Part shown: in pieces, positions 1-5,821 of the stretch
How positions within the stretch are numbered: position 1 is the first letter of the stretch
Layout: each line of letters opens with the position of its first letter
From: Xanthobacteraceae bacterium
GTDB lineage: Bacteria; Pseudomonadota; Alphaproteobacteria; Rhizobiales; Xanthobacteraceae
Length of the DNA stretch: 8,240 nt
NCBI GenBank assembly: GCA_030043175.1
Contig: JASHYD010000933.1
Location: forward strand, 1 to 8,240
Reading direction: 5' to 3'
Notes under the pieces: model-generated
What the model was told of the DNA's origin: nothing
Seen by the model: only the letters and a program-made list of their open reading frames with translations
The model's database searches: none
Program-made: the position numbers and the translations under genes

Positions 1-46
1 GAGTTAGCTCGCCAACTTACTCTCGGGCCACTCGATTCGTTATCTG

Positions 47-205
47 ATGGGAGGTTCTGACCGTGGCAGTGACCGATACAGTAAAGACATCTTGCGGTCA
101 GTCGAGGCAATGGAGCCAAATCAAAACCGCAATGCGGTTCTTCGCTCCCTCATTCGGGATCTGCCGGAACTCGTTCGGGTCGGTCATCGCACAATCAAGC
201 TTTAG
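47..205 (+). CDS. Possible small hypothetical protein (52 aa)
   Basis: A short open frame starts at the ATG at 47 and ends at the TAG at 203-205. It would encode a polar 52-residue protein containing the stretch NAVLRSLIRDLPELV, which could form an amphipathic helix. The frame upstream of 47 is closed by a TAG at 5-7, so this is not the tail of a long gene entering from the left. A GGAG-like sequence lies inside the frame (around 50-53) rather than before the ATG, so translation signals are poor. I do not recognise the family. It may be a gene fragment or chance. Confidence 0.22.
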   Translation: MGGSDRGSDRYSKDILRSVEAMEPNQNRNAVLRSLIRDLPELVRVGHRTIKL

Positions 206-342
206 ACCCGTCGTGAGAGTAAAGGGAGGCAAACATGCTTAAATATGAAGAGGTGGGAACAATAAAAGGCGTTACGGCGTATTTTGGGAGTGGCGAAACT
301 GCCATTTCGAGTTCGCCTACTCATCCCGTAAAGGAAGTGACC

Positions 343-606
343 ATGAGGCAGTTACTGATTGTTGCAGCAGTGGCTCTAATCCCAACTCCTGGGTACACAC
401 AAGCGGCGGACTATTTTCGCCTTCAGAATGACTTAAAGCGCTCGGAAATGGACGCACAACAGCGGATGTACGAACAAGAACAACGGCAAAAGGAGCAGCT
501 AACCCGCGACCAGCAAAGGCAGCGTGAAAGGGAGATCGAACAAATGCGAAGGCGGGATGAGGAAACGCTCCGCAGCCCCCGAACCTTTGACTACCTTGGT
601 CGGTGA
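343..606 (+). CDS. Exported coiled-coil small protein (87 aa)
   Basis: I start this protein at the ATG at 343. It is preceded by AAGGAA at a usable distance and begins with a clear Sec-type signal peptide: basic MRQ, hydrophobic core LLIVAAVALI, then PTPGYTQA with likely cleavage near residues 20-21. The mature part of about 66 residues is very rich in Gln, Arg and Glu (residues 27-75) and should form one long charged helix or coiled coil in the periplasm or envelope. The frame is also open from an ATG at 235 with its own GGGAGG site, adding 36 residues that do not look like a signal sequence, so the upstream start would bury the leader. I do not recognise a family. Function is unknown; a structural or envelope-associated role is only inferred. 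Confidence 0.65.
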   Translation: MRQLLIVAAVALIPTPGYTQAADYFRLQNDLKRSEMDAQQRMYEQEQRQKEQLTRDQQRQREREIEQMRRRDEETLRSPRTFDYLGR

Positions 607-684
607 GTAGTCGCGGCCGGTTCAGACCCCGAGGGTGTCAGAACGCGTGCAAGTAGGTTCTGTGACTTTACTCTCAGGACTCAC

Positions 685-818
685 ATGACGGCGATGAATT
701 CAACGATCACATCTGAGTTGCTCGGTCAACTACTTGCTGACTATACGAAGCCGGAGGGCCTGACTGGCTTCAAACGGCCCAAGAAGGCTCTGATGGGCGG
801 GCGCTTGGGGCGGAACTC
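685..818 (+). pseudogene. IS256-family transposase, 5' remnant
   Basis: The first translated residues, TITSELLGQLLADYTKPEG and then LTG-FKRPKKAL, follow the N-terminus I know for IS256-family transposases (SELLDQLLADY..PEDLTGEDGLFK.LKKALIERALGAEL). Two lesions are visible. The codons equivalent to EDGL are missing between LTG and FK, near 769, as an in-frame loss of about 12 bp. A one-base loss near 796-800 then shifts the frame, so ALGAEL is read in the next frame at about 801-818. Nothing recognisable from the rest of the roughly 400-residue enzyme follows, so the element is truncated and dead. The sequence at 631-665 (CAGAAC at 639-644 mirrored by GTTCTG at 657-662) may be its left end, but no matching right end exists in the window. 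The assignment is from memory of the family. Confidence 0.6.
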
Positions 819-861
819 CTGCAGCGTCGCGATTCCGGACGCGCTCAAGTTTCGAAAAATG

Positions 862-939
862 GGAGGCGAACACCTCCGCGCTTCGTTGGTCGCGCCAATC
901 GCTTCAGCGATCCGAAACGATTGGAGGTGCCTCACCTCC
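862..939. other. Cluster of three inverted repeats
   Basis: Three dyads lie within 78 bp: GGAGG at 862-866 with CCTCC at 873-877; CCAATCG at 895-901 with CGATTGG at 918-924; and GGAGGTG at 923-929 with CACCTCC at 933-939. The last is a perfect 7-bp stem with a 3-base loop, and it shares two bases with the second. The cluster lies between the transposase remnant and the 3' end of the minus-strand RHH gene. The last hairpin could therefore terminate that transcript, but no T-run follows it on the minus strand, so it is not a classical intrinsic terminator. Confidence 0.4.
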
Positions 940-979
940 TCTAGAACAGCCTGAACCTGGGTGGCGACCACTTGGTCTT

Positions 980-1192
980 CTATCCTTCCGTACGGCCTGT
1001 TTCGCTTTCGTTCGTGGGCGCGACGCGAATGCCGCGCCGTGCCAGTGCCTCTCGCAACAGCATCTCTATCTGGGCATTGACGCTTCGCAGGTCCGCCGTG
1101 GCGCATCGCTTGACGGCGTCGAGGATCACTTTCTCGACCCGGAGCGGAAAAGCGACCCGGTCCGGTCCGGGAGGGCGTCCTCGTTGTGCCAT
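980..1192 (-). CDS. Ribbon-helix-helix (Arc-like) DNA-binding protein
   Basis: This is a 70-residue protein of the Arc/MetJ ribbon-helix-helix type. A basic arm (residues 1-12, RGRPPGPDR) leads into the predicted strand VAFPLRV, then helix 1 (VILDAVKRCATAD) and helix 2 (SVNAQIEMLLREALARRG). The 'RSVNAQIE.LLREALARRG' pattern is typical of the family, which binds DNA as dimers through the strand. The last 15 residues are polar and probably disordered. The ATG lies 6 bp after the stop of the SPFH gene on the same strand, with only a weak GAG in place of a Shine-Dalgarno, so it is probably made by translational coupling. From the context it probably represses its own operon, with the dyad at 2201-2217 as the candidate site. 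No toxin gene is adjacent, so an antitoxin role has no support here. Confidence 0.8.
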   Translation of the reverse strand: MAQRGRPPGPDRVAFPLRVEKVILDAVKRCATADLRSVNAQIEMLLREALARRGIRVAPTNESETGRTEG

Positions 1193-1198
1193 GAGGAC

Positions 1199-2170
1199 TC
1201 ACGCATAGAGAGTGCCAGTATTGATGACTGGGGTGATCTCGCGGTCGCCGACCAGAACCACGAGCAGGTTCGAAATCATAGCGGCCTTACGCTCGGGATC
1301 GAGGCCTTCGCCGATCCTTTTGGTATCGATCTCGGTCAGCGCGTCTTCGACGATGCCGACGGCGCCCCTCACTACCATTCTCCGGGCCGCAACCACGGCG
1401 CTGGCGGCCTGCTTGCGCAGCATGGCGCCGGCGATCTCGGACGAGTAGGCGAGGTGCGAGATCCGCGCTTCGACGACCGCAACACCGATCACCTCCATCC
1501 GCCGGCGAATCTCGTTCAGCAGGCTGTCGGCGATCGCGTCCCCGCCGTCGCGCAATGTGACGGTCGGTTTTTCGGCGTCCGCTTGCGCTGCTGGCAACGC
1601 CCGCCCGTCGCTCTGCTGCGCGGCTTCATCGGCCTCGACCTGGTCATACGGGTGGATGCTCGCCATGCGCCGCAACGCGGTTTCACTTTGCGCCTTGACG
1701 TAGCTCACGTAGGAGCCGACCTCCAGCAGCGCCTTGGCAGCATCCTCGACGCGCCAGACGACAACCGCACCGATATCGATCGGGTTGCCGACCGCATCAT
1801 TGACCTTGAGCGGTCCGGATTCCAGCGTCTCCAGACGGCGAGAGACCTTCTTCTTCGCGTTGAACGGATTAATCCACCAGAATCCTGGCCGGTGCTCGCT
1901 GCCGACATAGCTGCCGAACAGCAGACAGACGAGGCTCTCGTTCGGTTGGAGGATGACGAAGCCCGGCACAAGCAGGATTGCCAGTATGATCGCGGCGCCG
2001 GCGAGCCATATCCACGGGCTAGAAATGTGGGAACGATCGAGCCCCGAATAGGCGAGCCAAGCGGACAGTGCGATCATGGCCACGACGATCCCGAACACGA
2101 GATATCCGCTGGCTATCCACAATGGCCTGTCGACAACACTGTCGCGGGCCGATGCTGACGAGATTGACAT
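1199..2170 (-). CDS. SPFH/band 7 domain membrane protein
   Basis: A 323-residue protein with two N-terminal membrane spans (about residues 18-42 and 53-74) is followed by an SPFH (stomatin/prohibitin/flotillin/HflK) domain from about 71 to 260. Diagnostic stretches are QPNESLVCLLFGSYVG, RPGFWWINPFNAKKK, LKVNDAVGNPIDIGAVVVWRV and the helical part QSETALRRMA, ending in an alanine-rich helix (SSEIAGAMLRKQAASAVVAAR). SPFH proteins oligomerise on membranes and organise microdomains or regulate membrane proteases; no substrate can be read from the sequence. I place the start at 2170, preceded by GGAG at 2179-2182 with 8-nt spacing. The frame is open to an ATG at 2242, but that would put the promoter -35 inside the coding region. 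It is the first gene of a two-gene unit with the RHH gene. Residues about 180-208 form a polar insert within the domain. Confidence 0.92.
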   Translation of the reverse strand: MSISSASARDSVVDRPLWIASGYLVFGIVVAMIALSAWLAYSGLDRSHISSPWIWLAGAAIILAILLVPGFVILQPNESLVCLLFGSYVGSEHRPGFWWINPFNAKKKVSRRLETLESGPLKVNDAVGNPIDIGAVVVWRVEDAAKALLEVGSYVSYVKAQSETALRRMASIHPYDQVEADEAAQQSDGRALPAAQADAEKPTVTLRDGGDAIADSLLNEIRRRMEVIGVAVVEARISHLAYSSEIAGAMLRKQAASAVVAARRMVVRGAVGIVEDALTEIDTKRIGEGLDPERKAAMISNLLVVLVGDREITPVINTGTLYA

Positions 2171-2200
2171 GCCATTGTCTCCGATGATTACATGATCTAT

Positions 2201-2217
2201 TTTTGATATCATCAAAA
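2201..2217. promoter_or_regulatory. Candidate operator dyad on the -10 box
   Basis: TTTTGAT at 2201-2207 and ATCAAAA at 2211-2217 are a perfect 7-bp inverted repeat around a 3-bp centre (ATC). It covers the whole -10 element of the SPFH promoter. A bound repressor here would block RNA polymerase. The co-transcribed RHH protein is the obvious candidate ligand, by analogy with autoregulating RHH proteins; this is inference. The motif ATGAT also occurs twice at 2184-2195, just downstream of the start site. Confidence 0.5.
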
Positions 2218-2232
2218 TATTGAAAATGTCAA
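2203..2232 (-). promoter_or_regulatory. Sigma-70-type promoter for SPFH-RHH unit
   Basis: Read on the minus strand, a perfect TTGACA -35 (plus-strand 2227-2232) is followed after 18 bp by TATCAA (plus-strand 2203-2208), a 4/6 match to TATAAT. Transcription would start near 2196, giving a leader of about 25 nt to the ATG at 2170. This supports the shorter SPFH start. Confidence 0.6.
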
Positions 2233-2341
2233 GGGCGACCACGCAAAACGCTCAACTTCCAGCATCTTTAGGGCAGAGTCATCCTGCATCAATGGCTTAG
2301 GTCGCCGAGGTGGTGCAGCAATTGCTGTTGCGTTCGGGCTA

Positions 2342-2455
2342 GTGTGCGGAATTGGATCGACTTTGAGTGGGGTGACGTTGATGCATCCGCTCCTTTCGAT
2401 TTTGATGGTGGTTGGAAGTATTGGCTTTTACTTGATGTCTTTCGTGCGCAATTGA
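2342..2455 (+). CDS. Possible tiny hydrophobic protein or remnant
   Basis: A hydrophobic frame ends at the TGA at 2453-2455. From the GTG at 2342 it encodes 37 residues, including LLSILMVVGSIGFYLMSFV, which would make a convincing membrane helix. The frame is open further upstream (GGAAIAVAFGLVCGIG, a second span) but has no ATG there, so the true start is missing, non-standard or lost by a frameshift. The surrounding 2243-2499 stretch otherwise holds a perfect 12-bp palindrome, CAGCAATTGCTG, at 2316-2327. It precedes another small membrane protein gene on the same strand. This could be a decayed two-span membrane protein or a chance open frame. Confidence 0.22.
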   Translation: MCGIGSTLSGVTLMHPLLSILMVVGSIGFYLMSFVRN

Positions 2456-2480
2456 ACAGTTAATTCTCATGATCCCTAAT
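2452..2480 (+). promoter_or_regulatory. Candidate promoter for small membrane protein
   Basis: TTGAAC (2452-2457) and CCTAAT (2475-2480) are separated by 17 bp. Each matches its sigma-70 consensus at four of six positions. Transcription would start near 2487, inside the palindrome at 2483-2495 and only about 13 nt before the ATG, giving a very short leader. Confidence 0.35.
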
Positions 2481-2482
2481 CA

Positions 2483-2495
2483 GGTAAATTTTACC
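2483..2495. promoter_or_regulatory. Operator-like palindrome before 2500 gene
   Basis: GGTAAA at 2483-2488 and TTTACC at 2490-2495 form a perfect 6-bp inverted repeat around a single T, ending 4 bp before the ATG at 2500. The position, on the predicted start site and where a Shine-Dalgarno should lie, suggests a repressor site or a small hairpin that limits translation. The regulator is unknown. Confidence 0.35.
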
Positions 2496-2499
2496 GATA

Positions 2500-2841
2500 A
2501 TGATCTATATTCTATTCGTAGTGGGAATTCTCATCTTGCTACATAATTGTGCATGGATTTCTTTTGAGAGGTTTTTCGTTGGCATTTTTAGAGAATTTCG
2601 ATCGCTGTTCAGAAGCGGTCCACTTGATCGAGGAAAGATTAATGCAATTCTGTTGATATTTATGTTTATCATAATAGCGTTCTGTTTTTTGGTTGAACCA
2701 GTTCAGAGGCTTACCGAGCTTACACACGAAGTTACAGCTAGGAGCGAAGGCGGCCCAGCGTCAGCCTACGTGTTTCTGGCTGTTTTATTCATGCTAGGGG
2801 TTTTCGGGCTTTTGAGTGTCCTGATGAGCGACCGACGCTGA
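2500..2841 (+). CDS. Small membrane protein with three spans (113 aa)
   Basis: The protein has three predicted membrane helices: residues about 2-21 (IYILFVVGILILLHNCAWI), about 48-66 (NAILLIFMFIIIAFCFLVE) and about 89-108 (AYVFLAVLFMLGVFGLLSVL). Between the first two is a basic loop with aromatics (ERFFVGIFREFRSLFRSGPLDRGK), so that loop is likely cytoplasmic. A polar loop of about 20 residues precedes the last span, and the tail is MSDRR. I do not recognise a family. The DNA is clearly more AT-rich than its neighbours, with ATA, TTA and TTT codons in number, which suggests it came from elsewhere. No good Shine-Dalgarno precedes the ATG; AGG at 2482-2484 is too far. It diverges from the SPFH operon, and a link to it is only suggested by location. 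Confidence 0.6.
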   Translation: MIYILFVVGILILLHNCAWISFERFFVGIFREFRSLFRSGPLDRGKINAILLIFMFIIIAFCFLVEPVQRLTELTHEVTARSEGGPASAYVFLAVLFMLGVFGLLSVLMSDRR

Positions 2842-3096
2842 ATAACAAACCGGATTGACCTTCGAGAACAGAGGCGACGCCGCACCACGGGCTCGAGAGC
2901 GGACAGGCGCCTTTACCTGTTTCCGCTGGCCAGGGCAGGACCGGAACCGTGCCGGGTCCGACCACGGCCGACCTGGCGGCACTCAAGCCAATGGCCGACA
3001 GAACCATGGTCCCGCTCGGCTGCTCGCCATGGCCGTCGCCGGCGTCGCCAATTGGCTCGGGCTGCTACGACCAGATGCCTAGGCAACCATTTTTCC
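2842..3096. other. Intergenic, no supported gene
   Basis: Several short frames cross this GC-rich stretch on both strands, but none has a plausible start signal, recognisable domain or convincing composition. The change from the AT-rich gene ending at 2841 back to GC-rich sequence is abrupt. I see no terminator with a T-run after 2841. Confidence 0.5.
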
Positions 3097-3122
3097 GGAA
3101 CGTGGTTGATCGCCCCCGCGTT
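3097..3122 (+). promoter_or_regulatory. EcfG-type general stress promoter
   Basis: GGAAC at 3097-3101 and CGTT at 3119-3122 are separated by exactly 17 bp. This matches the alphaproteobacterial sigma-EcfG consensus GGAAC-N16/17-CGTT at every defined position. The ATG of the HWE kinase is at 3163, so transcription would start near 3129 and leave a leader of about 34 nt. The kinase is therefore predicted to be induced in the general stress response governed by PhyR, NepR and sigma-EcfG. Confidence 0.78.
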
Positions 3123-3162
3123 GGGGGATTAATTACGACGCGAGCGGACCGGCGGGTACCAC

Positions 3163-4542
3163 ATGCGCGCGCGTGAGATCGCGAATAGGCTGGCTTCGAT
3201 TTACATCGACGTCCCAGCGCTGCGGCCGGGAACCATCGGGGCTTACCTGCTCGCTTTCGTGTCCGTTGGAGTTGCCACGGCGCTGCGGCTGGCCATCCAT
3301 CCGTATGTTGAGGGCCTGCAGTTCGCCACGTTCCTTCCTGCGGTCATAATCACAACGCTGATCAGTGGATCGGGTGCCGGTCTTCTTTCTGTGGTGCTCA
3401 GTTGTGCTTCGATAGCATTTTTTGTGCTTCCGCCCCGCTTGTCCTTCTACATTGAAAAGCCGGCTGATGTGCTGGCCCTCTTCCTCTATACGGCCGTGAT
3501 GCTTTTCACTGTGGCCGTCATGCGCCTCGCAGACCAGCGCCGCCGGGACCAGGAGGCCCTGGAGGCGACCAAAGAACGTCTGCAGTCGGCCCTTAATGCA
3601 GCGAGGCTGGGGTCGTGGTGGTACGAGCCCCGCCACCGGGTCTTTTCCTGGGATGCACGGTCCAAACAGATTTTCGGCATCCCCGAAGATGGAGCCCCCG
3701 TCGAAGAGTTTATGAATTGGGTGCATCCTGACGATGTGGAAAAGGTTTGGGCCGCCTTCCGCAGAGCGCTCGATCCCGCCCAACCGGAGCGATCCCCGAC
3801 GCAGTTCCGGCTCCGGCGAGGGACCGGTAAGGTTCGCTGGGTGGAGACCCAGGGGCTTGCTCATCTTGAGGGCGCGGGGCGTGAGCGACAGGTCGTAAGC
3901 TTCATCGGCACTGTCCAGGATATTACCAAACGAAAGGAGCGCGAGGAAAAGGTGCAACTCCTCATGCGGGAAATCAATCATCGCGCCAAGAACATGCTTA
4001 GTGTCGTGCAAGCGATCGCTCACCAGACTGCCAGCAAAAATCCCGAAGATTTCATCGAGCGCTTTAATGAGCGCATTCAGGCGCTTTCGGCCAATCATAA
4101 CCTGCTCGTCCGCAACGAATGGAATGGGGTCGCGGTCGAGGACCTGGTTCGCGCCCAGCTCGCGCACTTCGCCGACCTCATTGGGTCTCGCATCGTTGTG
4201 GACGGCGCCAAGCTGTGCTTGAGGGCGGCCTCCGCACAAGCCATTGGGCTCGCACTCCACGAGCTGGCCACCAACGCCGGGAAATATGGGGCGCTCTCGA
4301 CCAACAGCGGTCGCGTCAATGTCTGCTGGAGCGTCGATGGCGGCATCTTCACTATGAGCTGGACAGAGCGCGATGGGCCGCCGGTGTCAGAGCCGAAGCG
4401 TCGCGGGTTCGGCACGATGGTTATGGAAGCAATGGCGGAGCACAGCCTAGAGGGTGCTGTCGATCTCAATTATGCGCTCTCCGGCCTGACCTGGCGCTTG
4501 ACCTGCCCAGCGACTAACGCGCTGGAGCCGAATTTCCCGTGA
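3163..4542 (+). CDS. DUF4118-PAS-HWE sensor histidine kinase
   Basis: A 459-residue inner-membrane sensor kinase. Residues about 22-122 form a DUF4118 (KdpD-like) module of four membrane helices ending in RLADQRRRDQ. A PAS domain of the PAS_3 type spans about 137-255, with WVHPDDVEKVW and the closing IGTVQDITKRKERE. The HWE-type dimerisation and phosphoacceptor segment is LLMREINHRAKNMLSVVQAIA, predicted phosphohistidine H273. The ATP-binding domain shows the HWE hallmarks: HELATNAGKYGAL (residues 366-378, N371 and K374), the W-x-E motif WTE (400-402) and the glycine box RRGFGTMVMEAM (413-424). All catalytic features look intact and full length. HWE and HisKA2 kinases of this class often feed the PhyR general stress pathway, and the EcfG promoter upstream fits that. 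No response regulator is adjacent, so the partner must be encoded elsewhere. The Shine-Dalgarno is weak. Confidence 0.95.
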   Translation: MRAREIANRLASIYIDVPALRPGTIGAYLLAFVSVGVATALRLAIHPYVEGLQFATFLPAVIITTLISGSGAGLLSVVLSCASIAFFVLPPRLSFYIEKPADVLALFLYTAVMLFTVAVMRLADQRRRDQEALEATKERLQSALNAARLGSWWYEPRHRVFSWDARSKQIFGIPEDGAPVEEFMNWVHPDDVEKVWAAFRRALDPAQPERSPTQFRLRRGTGKVRWVETQGLAHLEGAGRERQVVSFIGTVQDITKRKEREEKVQLLMREINHRAKNMLSVVQAIAHQTASKNPEDFIERFNERIQALSANHNLLVRNEWNGVAVEDLVRAQLAHFADLIGSRIVVDGAKLCLRAASAQAIGLALHELATNAGKYGALSTNSGRVNVCWSVDGGIFTMSWTERDGPPVSEPKRRGFGTMVMEAMAEHSLEGAVDLNYALSGLTWRLTCPATNALEPNFP

Positions 4543-4823
4543 AGTCGAAACCGAGCGCCCCTCCATGATTGGGTCGCGAACTGCCTGCTGCATCGGCTCC
4601 GCGACGAAGCTGACCTTCCGCCCCTACGGGCGGCCCGATGGAGCGCGAGCTAGGCTGGCTTGGGGGCCACGCGCGCCGCGGACCGGAGCCGGAGACAGTC
4701 ATTTATTTGCCAAGCCATGCTCGCTGCTCGGCGCAGTCAATCGATTGGCGACTAGCGCTCTGCGCGGATGGCAGATACGCGAGCGATCTTGCAATGCCAC
4801 GTTTCACCAAGGACGACACGCGG
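4543..4823. other. Intergenic, no supported gene
   Basis: The first part of a roughly 790-bp stretch between the kinase and the next confident gene. Short frames on both strands show no motif, signal peptide or good ribosome-binding site. No T-run hairpin is visible after the kinase stop. Confidence 0.5.
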
Positions 4824-5117
4824 TCAAAAGAACGCCATCACCCCGCTAACCTTCCTGGGCCCATTGGGTAGATGGCGGTGCCAAGGGTCGATCGGGTCCA
4901 AGGGTTGCTTGCCATTTCGCAGTTCACGGTTTGCCTTCGAGTTGCGGGCCTGTTGCTCAGTTCGGTCCGTGTAGGCCCAGGCCAAATCAGGTTGCTCATA
5001 ATCAGCTTCGCTGAGATTGTTGTGGGGTTCAGACGTGCAAATGGCCCCAGCGGTGGCTGAGGCCCTTGGGTCTCTTTGGGTCTGTGGGGTAGGGAGAGTT
5101 CTAATCGCCGATTTCAC
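4824..5117 (-). CDS. Doubtful hypothetical protein (97 aa)
   Basis: A minus-strand frame from a GTG at 5117 encodes 97 polar residues. The central part (about 33-80) has a protein-like composition, for example SEADYEQPDLAWAYTDRTEQQ and NGKQPLDPIDPWHRHLPN, with many Asn, Gln, Asp and Trp. The first 30 residues are less convincing. No Shine-Dalgarno is seen, and there is no internal Met to offer a better start. It overlaps the end of the small frame at 5101-5205 by 17 bp in another reading frame, so the two could be one gene split by a frameshift, or both could be decayed. No family is recognised. Confidence 0.3.
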   Translation of the reverse strand: MKSAIRTLPTPQTQRDPRASATAGAICTSEPHNNLSEADYEQPDLAWAYTDRTEQQARNSKANRELRNGKQPLDPIDPWHRHLPNGPRKVSGVMAFF

Positions 5118-5205
5118 TCAGCTTGCGGATTGCCTGGAGGCGTTCGTCGTGCTCCTCCTGTTGCTGCATGTAGGCGACCAGCGCCTCACAGCCCTCGTGA
5201 CGCAC
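5101..5205 (-). CDS. Doubtful small coiled-coil protein or fragment (34 aa)
   Basis: From a GTG at 5205 to the TAG at 5101-5103, the minus strand reads HEGCEALVAYMQQQEEHDE followed by RLQAIRKLSEIGD. This is a strikingly regular charged helix that does not look like random translation. A TTG at 5232 would add nine basic residues, and a stop lies one codon beyond that. It could be a short real gene or the surviving 3' end of a longer one. No Shine-Dalgarno or family is recognised. Confidence 0.3.
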   Translation of the reverse strand: MRHEGCEALVAYMQQQEEHDERLQAIRKLSEIGD

Positions 5206-5331
5206 ACCCTGATCGCGGCGGGACCGTCGCAAGGTTTAGCGCAGCGCGCCGACGAAATTACGCATCAGCGGCCTCGCCACGGCGCCAGGCGTATCCCTAA
5301 ACTAGACCTTTCATTCCAGGGGGGATTGCCA

Positions 5332-5751
5332 ATGAAAGCGATTGCGATTGGTGCATTTATGGCGCTGGGCGTCACGGCGGCAGGGGCGGCAAATACCAAG
5401 AAAACAACTTCGGCCCTGGACGGCTACACGCGGTGTCTCTCTCAGACTGCGGCGAAATTGGATGACGGCAAGGCCGACCCGAAAACTGTCGCGGTTGGAG
5501 TTGCGGTCCAATGCGCGTGGAAGCGCGAATTGGCGATAGCAGAAATGATGAAAGGGTCCGACGACCCGGACGCAAAGCAAGGAGCCGCTGAAGCGGTCAG
5601 GGGCGCGGAAACGGGAATAATCGTTGGGATGGTGCTGGAGCTTAGAAAGGTGGCGACGCGAGCCAAGCGACCGAGTGGCCCAAGTGCGGCCGGCAAGAAA
5701 TTAACGCACCCACAGCCGCCCTCGCGACATCGACGCGACAAGGACCGCTAA
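5332..5751 (+). CDS. Exported small protein with two cysteines (139 aa)
   Basis: The start at 5332 follows a strong purine tract (AGGGGGGA) and opens a clear signal peptide: MKAIAIGAFMALGVTAAGAA, with cleavage likely near residue 20 at AGAA-NT. The mature protein is mostly helical, with Cys35 and Cys61 (TRCLSQ and VQCAWKRE) placed so that they could form a periplasmic disulphide. It has an acidic Asp/Lys stretch (DDGKADPK and GSDDPDAK) and a strongly basic, Pro/Arg/Lys-rich tail from about residue 107. The frame is open upstream to 5017, but that part is implausible as protein and lies before the leader. I do not recognise the family. Function is unknown; the basic tail might bind nucleic acid, phosphate or cell-surface polymers, which is speculation. 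Confidence 0.72.
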   Translation: MKAIAIGAFMALGVTAAGAANTKKTTSALDGYTRCLSQTAAKLDDGKADPKTVAVGVAVQCAWKRELAIAEMMKGSDDPDAKQGAAEAVRGAETGIIVGMVLELRKVATRAKRPSGPSAAGKKLTHPQPPSRHRRDKDR

Positions 5752-5821
5752 CTACCGTAATTAGCCAATTCGATTGACGGCATCGAGGTCGCCAATGCCG
5801 GCATCAAGGTCGGCCTTCTGC

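Noticed and set aside
257..275. GGAAC followed by CGTT near the first small gene
   Set aside because: The gap is only 9 bp instead of 16-17, so it cannot be an EcfG promoter.
980..1192. RHH protein as the antitoxin of a toxin-antitoxin pair
   Set aside because: No small toxin-like gene lies next to it. Its only partner is a full-length SPFH protein.
1184..2158. Long plus-strand frame (324 codons) opposite the SPFH gene
   Set aside because: The Asp/Arg/His-rich translation is typical of an antisense shadow, and the minus strand has a clear SPFH domain.
3133..4260. Long minus-strand frame (375 codons) opposite the kinase gene
   Set aside because: It lies antisense to a kinase with intact motifs, and its translation has no recognisable domain. 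It is a GC-rich shadow.
5017..5331. N-terminal extension of the exported 139-aa protein
   Set aside because: The signal peptide begins at 5332 with a strong purine-rich ribosome-binding site. The extension is antisense to more protein-like minus frames.
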